DNA of 39,749 nucleotides from Pseudomonas sp. (GCF_030696055.1 NZ_JAUYNP010000226.1:1-39749); one strand, 5' to 3'; positions 19,523 through 28,750 are shown, numbered from the stretch's first letter. Notes: generated from the letters alone by a model not told the origin. Numbers and translations are program-made.

Positions 19523-20869
19523 ATGACAGCCTCCAGTACCGACCTGCTCAATGAGGTCCGTGCCTTCCGCCAACGCCATCCCGAGGTGCGTTTCGTCGAC
19601 TTGATCTGCCTGGACATTCCCGGGCACTTCTACGGCAAGCGCTACCCCATCGAGATGCTGGAGAAGGTCGCCGCCGGCAGCGCCCTCAAGCTGCCGCAGA
19701 ACTGCGTACTGCTGGGGGCCCAGGGCGGCCTCTATGAAATCGGTGAGTACTGCTTCCATGACGGCGACCCGGATGCACCGCGGCGCCTGATTCCCGGCAC
19801 CCTGAAGCCGGTGACCTGGGAAAATCAGCCCCTGGGGCAGATGCTGATCAGCTCAGACGGCACCCATGCGCCCATCGAATTCGAGCCGCGCGAAGTGCTG
19901 GCCAAGGTGGTCGAGCGCCTGGCGCGCAAGGGCATTCGCCCGGTGGTGGCCTTCGAGCTGGAGTTCTACCTGTTCGACAAGGCGCTCAAGGAGGGCCTGC
20001 CGCAGTTCCCCCGCGACGCCTTGAGCGGCGACGCCGACGATCAGCCGAATATGCATATCGAGCGCCTGTCGCGTTTTAGCGAAGTGCTCGATGACATGAC
20101 CGAGACCGCCCGCGAGCAGGGCATCGAGGCCACGGTGATTACCGCCGAACTGGGCCCGGGCCAGTTCGAGATCAACTTTGCCCACTGCCATGATCCGCTG
20201 CAGGCCGCCGACTGGTCGGCGCTGTTCTGCCGCAGCACCCGCGGTGTGGCGCTCAAGCATGGCCAGCGCGCCAGCTTTATGGCCAAGCCCTATCTGCAAT
20301 ATCCGGGCAGCGGCATGCATATCCACGTCAGCCTGTACGACGAAGCCGGCCACAACCTGCTGGCCAAGGAGCAGCAGCAACCGCTACGCCATGCCGTGGC
20401 CGGTTGCCTCGATCTGCTGCCGCAGCTGATGCCGATCTACGCGCCGAATCACAACAGCTACCGCCGCTTCGGCGCCATGGTCAACTCGGCGAGCAAGGCC
20501 AGCTGGGGCTATGAAGACCGCGACGCCTGCGTGCGCATTCCCGAATCCGATGAGCGCAACCTGCGCCTGGAGTTCCGCCTGCCCGGCGCCGACGCCAACC
20601 CTTATCTGGTTCTGGCGGCGCTGTTGGTCAGCATCGAGCAGGGCCTGGAGGCGCGCCGCGAGCCGATCGCTCCGCTGAATGACGACCGCGCCAGCGGTAT
20701 CGACTTCCCCAAGGACATGCTCGAAGCCGTGCGCCAGATGCGTGACAGCTCGGCGGTGAATGCAGGCCTGGGCGAGGAATTCGTCATGGTCTATTGCGAG
20801 AACAAACGCCAGGACCATCTGGCCTTTTTGAATGAAATTAATCAACGCGAATACCGCTGGTATCTCTAA
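19523..20869 (+). CDS. Glutamine synthetase family protein, gamma-glutamyl-polyamine/amine ligase-like
   Basis: FELEFYLFDK; AELGPGQFEINFAHCHDPLQAAD; QYPGSGMHIHVSL; APNHNSYRRF; EFRLPGADANPYL. Confidence 0.88.
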   Translation: MTASSTDLLNEVRAFRQRHPEVRFVDLICLDIPGHFYGKRYPIEMLEKVAAGSALKLPQNCVLLGAQGGLYEIGEYCFHDGDPDAPRRLIPGTLKPVTWENQPLGQMLISSDGTHAPIEFEPREVLAKVVERLARKGIRPVVAFELEFYLFDKALKEGLPQFPRDALSGDADDQPNMHIERLSRFSEVLDDMTETAREQGIEATVITAELGPGQFEINFAHCHDPLQAADWSALFCRSTRGVALKHGQRASFMAKPYLQYPGSGMHIHVSLYDEAGHNLLAKEQQQPLRHAVAGCLDLLPQLMPIYAPNHNSYRRFGAMVNSASKASWGYEDRDACVRIPESDERNLRLEFRLPGADANPYLVLAALLVSIEQGLEARREPIAPLNDDRASGIDFPKDMLEAVRQMRDSSAVNAGLGEEFVMVYCENKRQDHLAFLNEINQREYRWYL

Positions 20870-20885
20870 TACCGCTGGTATCTGT
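20850..20885 (+). repeat. 18-bp tandem duplication spanning the GS-like stop codon
   Basis: aataccgctggtatctct / aataccgctggtatctgt, one mismatch. Confidence 0.95.
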
Positions 20886-20896
20886 AAGGAGGGGCT

Positions 20897-22252
20897 ATGA
20901 ACAACCCGAAAACCGCTCAATGGCAGGCCATGAGCCGCGACCATCACCTGGCGCCGTTCAGCGATTATCAGCAGCTGAGCGACACCGGCCCGCGCATCAT
21001 AGTCCGGGGTGACGGCGTATATGTGTGGGACAGCGAAGGCAACAAGATCCTCGACGGCATGGCCGGGCTCTGGTGCGCCGCCATCGGCTACGGTCGCGAT
21101 GAGCTGGCCGACGCCGCCAGCAAGCAGATGAAAACGCTGCCGTTCTACAACACCTTCTTTATGACAGCCCACCCGCCGGTGCTTGAGTTGGCCAAGGTGA
21201 TCGCCGAGATCGCGCCCAAGGGCATGAGCCACGTGTTCTTCACAGGCTCAGGCTCGGAAGGCAACGACACCATGCTGCGTATGGTCCGCCACTACTGGGC
21301 GATCAAGGGCCAACCGGAGAAGCAGGTGATCATCAGCCGTATCAACGGCTACCACGGCTCCACCGTGGCCGGCGCCGCGCTGGGTGGTATGGCCGGCATG
21401 CACGCCCAGGGCGGCACGCTGCCGGGCATCGTGCATATCCCGCAGCCGTACTGGTTCGCCGAGGGCGGCGACAAGACCCCGGAAGAGTTCGGCATCTGGG
21501 CCGCCGAGCAGCTGGAAGCCAAGATCCTCGAAGTCGGCGTGGACAAGGTCGCCGCCTTTATCGCCGAGCCGATCCAGGGCGCCGGTGGTGTGATAGTGCC
21601 GCCGGAAACCTACTGGCCGAAAATTCGCGAGATCCTCGCCAAGTACGACATCCTGTTTGTCGCCGACGAAGTGATCTGCGGTTTCGGTCGCACCGGCGAG
21701 TGGTTCGGCAGCGACTATTACGGCAACACCCCGGACCTGATGACCATCGCCAAGGGCCTGACCAGCGGCTACGTGCCCATGGGTGGCCTGATCGTCAGCG
21801 ACAAGGTGTTCGATGTGATCAAGACCGCGGGGGACTTCAACCACGGCTTTACCTACTCCGGTCACCCGGTGGCGGCCGCGGTAGCCCTGGAAAATATCCG
21901 CATCCTGCGCGACGAAAAGATCATCGAAACCGTGCGCAGTGAAACCGCGCCCTATCTGCAAAAGCGCCTGCGCGAACTGCTCGACCATCCGCTGGTGGGT
22001 GAAGTGCGTGGTGTCGGCATGCTCGGCGCCATCGAGCTGGTCAAGGACAAGACCAGCCGCGCCCGCTATGAAGGCAAGGGCGCCGGCATGATCTGCCGCG
22101 GTCACTGCTTCAACAACGGGCTGATCATGCGTGCCGTGGGTGACACCATGATCATTTCGCCGCCTTTGGTGATCAGCAAGGCCGAGATCGACGAACTGGT
22201 GGAAAAGGCGCGGCTGTGCCTGGATCTAACCCTGGCCGATTTGCAGAGGTAA
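20897..22252 (+). CDS. Class III aminotransferase, putrescine/polyamine:pyruvate type (SpuC-like)
   Basis: DSEGNKILDGMAGLWCAAIGYGRDELADAASKQM; LFVADEVICGFGRTG; MTIAKGLTSGYVPMGG. Confidence 0.9.
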   Translation: MNNPKTAQWQAMSRDHHLAPFSDYQQLSDTGPRIIVRGDGVYVWDSEGNKILDGMAGLWCAAIGYGRDELADAASKQMKTLPFYNTFFMTAHPPVLELAKVIAEIAPKGMSHVFFTGSGSEGNDTMLRMVRHYWAIKGQPEKQVIISRINGYHGSTVAGAALGGMAGMHAQGGTLPGIVHIPQPYWFAEGGDKTPEEFGIWAAEQLEAKILEVGVDKVAAFIAEPIQGAGGVIVPPETYWPKIREILAKYDILFVADEVICGFGRTGEWFGSDYYGNTPDLMTIAKGLTSGYVPMGGLIVSDKVFDVIKTAGDFNHGFTYSGHPVAAAVALENIRILRDEKIIETVRSETAPYLQKRLRELLDHPLVGEVRGVGMLGAIELVKDKTSRARYEGKGAGMICRGHCFNNGLIMRAVGDTMIISPPLVISKAEIDELVEKARLCLDLTLADLQR

Positions 22253-22276
22253 CAGATCGGCTGCGCGGCATTTGCT

Positions 22277-22315
22277 AAACGCATAGGGCCGGCATTTGCC
22301 GGCCCTATGCGTTTT
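22277..22315 (+). terminator. Strong rho-independent terminator
   Basis: 17-bp perfect stem aaacgcatagggccggc-attt-gccggccctatgcgttt. Confidence 0.88.
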
Positions 22316-22321
22316 AGATTC

Positions 22322-22482
22322 GTAGGGTGGGTTAGTGGCGCCGAACAGGGGTTGAGTGGCAACTGCGGTATAGGGGCGCCACGTAACCCACCAAGCGGTA
22401 ATCGCCTATCACTGCTTGGTGGGTTACGGCGCCAATGACTAAGTAGTAACAGATAGCCCGTGCCCAGGCGCCCCACCCTACA
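22322..22482. repeat. Intergenic palindromic repeat (GTAGGGTGGGTTA type)
   Basis: gtagggtggg at 22322, cccaccctac near 22480; internal 14-bp stem gtaacccaccaagc (22383..22396)/gcttggtgggttac (22414..22427). Confidence 0.75.
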
Positions 22483-22527
22483 AAAGCTGCCTTCTGTACC
22501 CTATGCGTTGGCGCGTCCGGCTGACGT

Positions 22528-23409
22528 TTATTCGGTTACTTCAACGGCCTTGGCCTTGGCCTTGGGCGCAAAGCGCGCGGCCAGGCGCATGGAAGCGGTG
22601 ACCAGACGCTGGTAGAAGGCCGGCCACAGGCGCTGCATGGCGTCCAGGGCGTAGGCGTCCGGGCCGATCAGGATGCGCCGCTTATTCGCCAGAACGCCAT
22701 TGATAATCACCTGGGCGGCCTTCTCCGGGGTGGTGCGCAGCAACTGGTCGTTAAACTGCTGGCGCGCCTGGTCGGCATCCTGGCCGGTGACGCTGCTCAG
22801 GCTGGCGTGCATTCGCGCGGTCTTGGCGATATTGGTCCTGATCCCGCCGGGGTGCACGCAGCTGGCGGACACCCCTACGCCTGCCATATCCAGCTCCTGG
22901 CGCAAGGATTCGGTAAAGCCGCGCACGGCGAATTTGCTGGCGTTGTAGGCGCTCATGCCCGGTTGGGAAAACAGCCCGAATACGCTGGAGACGTTGATGA
23001 TATGACCGCTGCCGGCCGCCTTGATATGCGGCAGAAAGGCCTTGCTGCCGTTGACCACGCCCCAGAAGTTGATAGCCATGATCCATTCGTAGTCGGCGTA
23101 GTCGTTGCCTTCCACCGTGCCGCCCTGGGCTACGCCTGCGTTGTTGAAGATGGCGTTGACCCGGCCATGCTCGGCCACCACCTGCTCGGCCCAGGCGTGC
23201 ACGGCCTCGCGGTCGGCGACGTTGACCAGGGTTTCGCTGACCTTGACCCCGAGCTTGCGGGCTTGCGCTGCGGTTTCCGCCAGGCCCTCGGCGTTGACAT
23301 CCGCCAGCGCCAGTTGGCAACCCTGGCGGGCCAGGCCGTAGGCCAGGGCGCGGCCGATGCCGGAGCCGGCGCCGGTGATGGCCGCTACCTTGTTTTCGAA
23401 CGACTTCAT
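22528..23409 (-). CDS. Short-chain dehydrogenase/reductase
   Basis: MKSFENKVAAITGAGSGIGRALAYGLARQGCQLALADVN; NNAG; SAYNASKFAVRGFTESLRQEL. Confidence 0.93.
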   Translation of the reverse strand: MKSFENKVAAITGAGSGIGRALAYGLARQGCQLALADVNAEGLAETAAQARKLGVKVSETLVNVADREAVHAWAEQVVAEHGRVNAIFNNAGVAQGGTVEGNDYADYEWIMAINFWGVVNGSKAFLPHIKAAGSGHIINVSSVFGLFSQPGMSAYNASKFAVRGFTESLRQELDMAGVGVSASCVHPGGIRTNIAKTARMHASLSSVTGQDADQARQQFNDQLLRTTPEKAAQVIINGVLANKRRILIGPDAYALDAMQRLWPAFYQRLVTASMRLAARFAPKAKAKAVEVTE

Positions 23410-24959
23410 GCGCTGGCCTCCTGGGCGGTGAAGGTGATGGCGCTGCTTTGCGCCGGATGGGCCGCGTGCTTGCGGCTGAAGTGATAGGCGGCCGGGTCGA
23501 AGTTGCGCGTCAGCAGGCGAAAGCGCCAGGTAAAGCCGGGCCATACCGTGCAGTTACGCCCGCTGACCGGGTGCAGGTACCAGCTCGTGCAGCCGCCGGC
23601 GTTCCACACGGTATTGCCCAGGCTGCCCTGCAGCTTGGCGTTGAAGCTGTCCTGCACCGCGCGTTTGACCTCCAGGCTCTGCAGCTGCTGCTGATTGATC
23701 AGCTTGAGCGCGCCGAGCACGTAGTGGATCTGCGACTCGATCATATAGACCATGGAGTTATGCCCCAGCCCGGTGTTCGGCCCCATCAGGAAGAACAGGT
23801 TAGGGAAGCCGGCGGTCAGCGTGCCCTTGTAGGCTTGCGGACCTTGCGGCCAGGTGTCGAGCAGGTCGACGCCACCACGGCCAAATACCACGCCGCGCGG
23901 TAGCGGGTCGCTGGGGGTGAAGCCGGTGCCGAAGATGATGGCGTCGATATGGCGTTCCTGGCCGTCCACGGTGCGGATGCTGCGCGCGCCGATTTCGGCT
24001 ATGCCGTCGGTGATCAGCTCGACGTTGGCCTGGGTCAGGGCTGGGAAGTAGTCGTTGGAGATCAGCACCCGCTTGCAGCCCATCAGGTAGTCCGGGGTGA
24101 CCTTGGCGCGCAGCAACGGGTCCTGAATCTGCTGGTTGATGTACCACTTGCCGACTTTCTGCGCGAGCGTCATCACCTTGGGCAGCATGGCAAAGCCGAT
24201 CACCCGGCTTTCCAGCAGGGCGTAGATGGCCCCGCGCCAGAGTTTCTGCAGCAACGGGAATTGCTTGAAGCGGTTGCGCTCGCGCTCGCTGATGGCGCGG
24301 TCCGGCTTGGGCATGATCCAGGGCGCGGTGCGTTGATAGAGGTCGAGCTGGCCCACCTGTTTCTGGATCTGCGGCACGAACTGGATGGACGATGCGCCGG
24401 TGCCTATCACCGCCACCTTTTTACCCGTCAGGTCGTAGTCGTGGTCCCACTGCTGGGAGTGGAACAGCTTGCCGGTGAACTGCTCCAGGCCGTTGAGGGC
24501 CGGAATAGACGGGGTGGACAGCGCGCCCATGCCGGACACCACGAACTGCGCGGTATAGCTGTTACCGGCGCTGTCACTGAGCTGCCAGAGTTCCTGCTGC
24601 TCATCCCAGGCGATGCGCTTGATTTCGGTATTCAGCTGGGTGTGGTTGTGCAGGCGGTATTTTTCCCAGCAGCCTTCCAGGTAGCCCTGGATTTCCGGCT
24701 GCTTGGCGAACATGCGCGTCCAGTTGGGGTTCTGCTCGAAGGAGAAGGAGTACAGGTGCGATTGCACGTCGCAGCCGCAGCCCGGGTAGTTGTTCACCCG
24801 CCAGGTGCCGCCGACCCCGGCCTCTTTCTCGAACAGCAGGAAATCGTGCTCGCCTTGCTGCTTGAGGCGGATGGCCATGCCCAGGCCGGAAAAGCCGCTG
24901 CCGATAATGGCAACCTTGCAGTGACGCACAGAACCTGCGGGTGAAACGGACGCATTCAT
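23406..24959 (-). CDS. Flavin-containing Baeyer-Villiger-type monooxygenase
   Basis: KVAIIGSGFSGLGMAIRLKQQGEHDFLLFEKEAGVGGTWRVNNYPGCGCDVQSHLYSFSFEQNPNW; FHSQQWDHDYDLTGKKVAVIGTGASS; 4-bp overlap with SDR. Confidence 0.92.
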   Translation of the reverse strand: MNASVSPAGSVRHCKVAIIGSGFSGLGMAIRLKQQGEHDFLLFEKEAGVGGTWRVNNYPGCGCDVQSHLYSFSFEQNPNWTRMFAKQPEIQGYLEGCWEKYRLHNHTQLNTEIKRIAWDEQQELWQLSDSAGNSYTAQFVVSGMGALSTPSIPALNGLEQFTGKLFHSQQWDHDYDLTGKKVAVIGTGASSIQFVPQIQKQVGQLDLYQRTAPWIMPKPDRAISERERNRFKQFPLLQKLWRGAIYALLESRVIGFAMLPKVMTLAQKVGKWYINQQIQDPLLRAKVTPDYLMGCKRVLISNDYFPALTQANVELITDGIAEIGARSIRTVDGQERHIDAIIFGTGFTPSDPLPRGVVFGRGGVDLLDTWPQGPQAYKGTLTAGFPNLFFLMGPNTGLGHNSMVYMIESQIHYVLGALKLINQQQLQSLEVKRAVQDSFNAKLQGSLGNTVWNAGGCTSWYLHPVSGRNCTVWPGFTWRFRLLTRNFDPAAYHFSRKHAAHPAQSSAITFTAQEASA

Positions 24960-24989
24960 GGCCAAGCTCCTGTTATGCATATTGCTGGC

Positions 24990-25005
24990 GTATACAGCTG
25001 TATAC
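24990..25005. promoter_or_regulatory. Candidate TetR operator 1
   Basis: Perfect palindrome GTATACAGCTGTATAC between BVMO and TetR genes. Confidence 0.8.
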
Positions 25006-25009
25006 CAAG

Positions 25010-25025
25010 GTAGACAGTTGTATAC
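25010..25025. promoter_or_regulatory. Candidate TetR operator 2
   Basis: GTAGACAGTTGTATAC, near copy of operator 1 with 20-bp start-to-start spacing. Confidence 0.72.
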
Positions 25026-25074
25026 TCGCCAGCAAGAGTCACCCAGACAAACCAACTTTTAGGTAGGGTTCGTT

Positions 25075-25797
25075 ATGCAAGCGGATAGCGGCGGCGCACA
25101 ACAGGCAGGGGAAAGGCTCAGCGAGGCCCCGGGGAAACGGCTGCTGCTGGAGGCGGCATTGCGCCTCACCTCGACCGGCCGCAGCCTGAGCACCCTGGGC
25201 CTGCGCGAACTGGCGCGGGAGGCCGGGCTGAATCCCAATACCTTCTACAGGCACTTCAAGGATGTCGATGACCTGGGCCTGACGGTGATACGCGAGATAT
25301 CCACCCAGCTGCGCCAGCCGCTGCGCGACCTGCGCCGCGAGGCCGCCGAGCGTGCCGTGCAGAGCGCCGAGCAGAGCGCGGTCCAGCTGTTTGGTATCGA
25401 CCTGGCGCGAGGGCGGCGGGTCTGTCATGAGACGGTGCAGCTGTTCTTCGCCTTCGTCGGGGAGAACCCCGCGGCCTTTATTATCGGTGTGCGCGAGCTG
25501 CATGGCGCCTCGCCTGTGCTGCGCGCGGCGCTGCAGGCGATCATGGATGAGTTCGGCGCCGATATGGCCGAGGATATCCAGGCCTTTCAGCTGCTGCCGG
25601 AGATGGTCGAGCCGGCCGTGGTGCTGCAGGTCTCCAACCTGATCAGCCGTAACCTGTTTCAACTGTCCCTGGACTATATCGGCCAGCCCGAGCGCCGCGC
25701 CGCTATCTGCGCCCTGGCCGAGGAGCAGGTGGTCATGCTGTTTACCGGGGCCAGCGTGCTGCAGGGGCTGGGTCAGCTGAAATTGCCGGTGAATTAG
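25075..25797 (+). CDS. TetR-family transcriptional regulator
   Basis: KRLLLEAALRLTSTGRSLSTLGLRELAREAGLNPNTFYRHFKDVDDL HTH. Confidence 0.92.
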   Translation: MQADSGGAQQAGERLSEAPGKRLLLEAALRLTSTGRSLSTLGLRELAREAGLNPNTFYRHFKDVDDLGLTVIREISTQLRQPLRDLRREAAERAVQSAEQSAVQLFGIDLARGRRVCHETVQLFFAFVGENPAAFIIGVRELHGASPVLRAALQAIMDEFGADMAEDIQAFQLLPEMVEPAVVLQVSNLISRNLFQLSLDYIGQPERRAAICALAEEQVVMLFTGASVLQGLGQLKLPVN

Positions 25798-25898
25798 ACA
25801 GCCGAGCTGATACCGGTCAAAGACTCCTGGCGGCGTCCGGCTTATGCTGGCGGCGCCCGTCTTGCACCGCACTTGGCATCACTAGATAAGGACCTCCC

Positions 25899-27458
25899 AT
25901 GATCGAAGCCAGCTGGATCGCCTTTGCCTTTGTCATGGGCCTGGCGGCGCGGGGCATAGGCTTGCCGCCCCTGGTCGGCTATCTGGGCGCCGGCTTCGCC
26001 CTGGCCGGCTTTGGCGAGCAGATCGGGGTTGGCCCGCGCGATAGCCTGGCGCTGCAGCATATCGCCCACCTGGGGGTGCTGCTGTTGCTGTTTACCCTGG
26101 GCCTCAAGCTGAAGCTGGGCAATCTGGTGCGCCGTGAGGTGATAGGCGGCGGTCTGCTGCACTTCGCCATCTCCAGCCTGGTGTTCCTCCCGGCCATCAT
26201 GCTGGTGCTCGATTTGCCCTGGCAGCAGAGCCTGCTGCTGGCCATCGCCCTGTCGTTTTCCAGCACTGTGCTGGCGGCCAAGGTGCTGGAGGGCAAGCGC
26301 GAGCTGCGCGCCTTTCATGGCCGCTTGGCGATAGGGGTGTTGATCATCCAGGACCTGATCGCCTTGCTGGTGATGAGCTTGGCCAGTGGCGAGCTGCCTT
26401 CGCCCTGGGCGCTGCTGCTATTTGCCTTGCCGTTGCTGCGCCCGCTGCTGTTTCGCCTGCTCGATGCCAGCGGCCACGAGGAACTGATGGTGCTGCTCGG
26501 CCTGCTCCTGGCCCTGGTGCTCGGCGGCTATGGTTTCGAACGCCTGGGGCTGAGCTCCGAGCTGGGCGCATTGGCCTTCGGCGCGCTGCTGGCCGGGCAC
26601 AAGCGTGCGGTCGAACTGGCCAGCTCGTTGTGGGGCATCAAGGAAGTGTTTCTGGTCGGTTTCTTCCTGCAGATCGGCATCGGCGGCCTGCCAGATGCCC
26701 AGGCCCTGACTTTTGCGTTGGTCATGGCGCTGCTGTTGCCGCTCAAGGGCTTGCTGTTCTTCGGCCTGTTCCTGCTGTTCCGCCTGCGTGCGCGCAGCGC
26801 CTTTCTCGGCAGCGTCAGCCTGACCAACTACAGCGAGTTCGGCCTGATCATGGCCAGCGTGGTGCTGCCGCAGTGGATGATTCCGCTGGCCATCACCGTG
26901 GCCTTGTCCTTTGTGATTTCCGCGCCGCTCAATCGGCTGGTCCATCCGCTGTACGAGCGTCTGGCCAAACGCTTGACCGCTTTGGAACGCGATATTCGCC
27001 ATCCCGACGAGCAACCGGTTTCCCTCGGTGACGCCCAAGTGCTGGTGATGGGCATGGGGCGCACCGGCCGCGCGGCCTACGACTATTTGCGGGAGAAGGG
27101 CTTCAAGGTGGCGGGCCTGGATTCTGACCCTGTGGTGATAGAACAGAGCAAGCAGGCCGGGCGCAAGGTGCTGTTCGCCGACGGCGAAGACCCGATGTTC
27201 TGGCAGCACCTGCAGATGCCCGAGACCGATGCGGTGATCCTGGCGCTCAACGATGAGGAGGCGAAAGTCATAGCCACCCATAAACTGCGCGGGCGCGGCT
27301 TCAATGGCCTGGTGGTGTCCCATGCCATGTATGAGGACATCGCCACGCGGATTCAGCAGGCCGGCGCCGATCGTACCTACCTGACCATGAGCGAGGCGGG
27401 CGCCGGCCTGGCCGAGCATGTGTTCCGCAATCTGGAGGCGCGGGCCGAGGTGCACTAA
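25899..27458 (+). CDS. KefB-type monovalent cation:proton antiporter with TrkA-N domain
   Basis: Multi-TM antiporter region followed by AQVLVMGMGRTGRAAYDYLREKGFKVAGLDSDPVVIEQSKQAGRKVLFADGEDP. Confidence 0.9.
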   Translation: MIEASWIAFAFVMGLAARGIGLPPLVGYLGAGFALAGFGEQIGVGPRDSLALQHIAHLGVLLLLFTLGLKLKLGNLVRREVIGGGLLHFAISSLVFLPAIMLVLDLPWQQSLLLAIALSFSSTVLAAKVLEGKRELRAFHGRLAIGVLIIQDLIALLVMSLASGELPSPWALLLFALPLLRPLLFRLLDASGHEELMVLLGLLLALVLGGYGFERLGLSSELGALAFGALLAGHKRAVELASSLWGIKEVFLVGFFLQIGIGGLPDAQALTFALVMALLLPLKGLLFFGLFLLFRLRARSAFLGSVSLTNYSEFGLIMASVVLPQWMIPLAITVALSFVISAPLNRLVHPLYERLAKRLTALERDIRHPDEQPVSLGDAQVLVMGMGRTGRAAYDYLREKGFKVAGLDSDPVVIEQSKQAGRKVLFADGEDPMFWQHLQMPETDAVILALNDEEAKVIATHKLRGRGFNGLVVSHAMYEDIATRIQQAGADRTYLTMSEAGAGLAEHVFRNLEARAEVH

Positions 27459-27624
27459 GAACCTGTTTACGATCTGCTGCGCGTCGGCCATCCAGCGTTA
27501 AAAACAGCCTCGGAATGCTCATTTACAACTCGTAAACTGCGCTTCCTCGGCGTTTTGACCAGCCGGAGGCTGTTACTACGTAGCGCCTTGTCTGGCTCTA
27601 GCTCGCGAGATCGTAAACAGGTTC
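27459..27624. mobile_element. MITE-like element (166 bp) with perfect 17-bp TIRs and TAA flanks
   Basis: gaacctgtttacgatct ... agatcgtaaacaggttc; TAA at 27456..27458 and 27625..27627; no ORF of transposase type inside. Confidence 0.75.
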
Positions 27625-27648
27625 TAAACCCCTCGGCCTTGGGCGGGC

Positions 27649-28476
27649 TTAGTTGAAGCCCAGGCGCTGGCGCCAGCGTTGTTCCAGTTGCTTGCTGTCG
27701 TGGTCGAGGGGGTGGAAGCCGGGGCGGTAGTAATCCAGGTAGGGCAGCAGCAGCTTGGTGAGGAAGCCGTTGCGCGGGCTAAACAGCATGCCCAGGCCCT
27801 TCTTCCAGCTGCGCCAGTTGAACAGCTGGCCGTCCTTGCGCAGCAGGTGCAACTGGAACCAGCCGATCACGCCGAAGAAGGTCAGGGTGGTAATCGCCAT
27901 CATCGCCACCCGGGTGAAGTAACCGCCACCGACCGCCTGGTACACGTCATAGGCCACGGCCTTGTGCTCGTTCTCCTCGATGGCGTGCCACATCCACAGC
28001 TGGTACAGCTTGGGGTCGTTCATCTGGGTGGTGAGGTCTTCGCGCTGCAGCAACTGCTCGGCCATGGTCGCGGTGAAGTGCTCCAGGGCGCAGGTGGCGG
28101 CCAGGCGCTGTTTCTGGGTGGTGATCTTGGTCACCCATGCCAGCAGCACCTTGATCCGCAGCTCCAGGCGTCCCAGGTCGATGTCGTGCTCGGCGGCGTA
28201 TTCGTTATAGGCCGCGTGTTCCTTGGAATGCATGGCTTCCTGGCCGATAAAGGCGCTGATGTCCTTCTTCAGCTGCGGCTCTGTGATCTGCTCGCGCACC
28301 GCGCGCACGCTGTCGACGAAGAACTTCTCGCCGTAGGGAAACAGCGACGACAGGTTGTTCATAAAGTGGCTCATAAAGGGGTCGCCGGCGAACCAGTACT
28401 TCTGGCTTGCGCCGAAGCTGAAATCCATGCGGCGTACCGGGAAGCTGGCGCTGGGGGTGCTGGTTTTGGCTGTCAT
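27649..28476 (-). CDS. Predicted metal-dependent hydrolase family (PF10118-like)
   Basis: FPVRRMDFSFGASQKYWFAGDPFMSHFMNNLSSLFPYGEKFFVDSVRAV; EAMHSKEHAAYN; HAIEENEHKAVAYDVY. Confidence 0.82.
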   Translation of the reverse strand: MTAKTSTPSASFPVRRMDFSFGASQKYWFAGDPFMSHFMNNLSSLFPYGEKFFVDSVRAVREQITEPQLKKDISAFIGQEAMHSKEHAAYNEYAAEHDIDLGRLELRIKVLLAWVTKITTQKQRLAATCALEHFTATMAEQLLQREDLTTQMNDPKLYQLWMWHAIEENEHKAVAYDVYQAVGGGYFTRVAMMAITTLTFFGVIGWFQLHLLRKDGQLFNWRSWKKGLGMLFSPRNGFLTKLLLPYLDYYRPGFHPLDHDSKQLEQRWRQRLGFN

Positions 28477-28701
28477 TAAGGCGACTCCTGGGCGTGTTGG
28501 TCGTGGTGGTGACCGCTGTTGTTATCGGGCTCGGGTAGGCAGCTGAGGGGCTGTCTGTGGCCGTGATAAATCTTTAGCCCGGAGTCATTTTGCTGCGAGG
28601 TCATTTCTGGCCAGGGCGGGTGGATTGGCGCCAACTTATGGATAGTTGTAGGACAGTCGGCAGCGCCCTTGGGGCTTTAACCTGGGGCTGTCGGCAGAAA
28701 G

Positions 28702-28725
28702 CAAAACGCCCGCAGAAGCGGGCGT
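28702..28725 (-). terminator. Terminator downstream of apt
   Basis: Minus strand acgcccgc-ttct-gcgggcgttttgc. Confidence 0.8.
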
Positions 28726-28750
28726 GGTGAGATGTGAGCGGACGGAGGCG

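Noticed and set aside
23949-24944. 331 aa plus-strand ORF opposite the BVMO
   Set aside because: Shadow ORF; BVMO motifs on minus strand are unambiguous
27459-27624. Element after Kef antiporter as a bidirectional terminator only
   Set aside because: Long perfect TIRs, TAA flanks and nested internal repeats fit a MITE-like insertion better, though a termination role is not excluded
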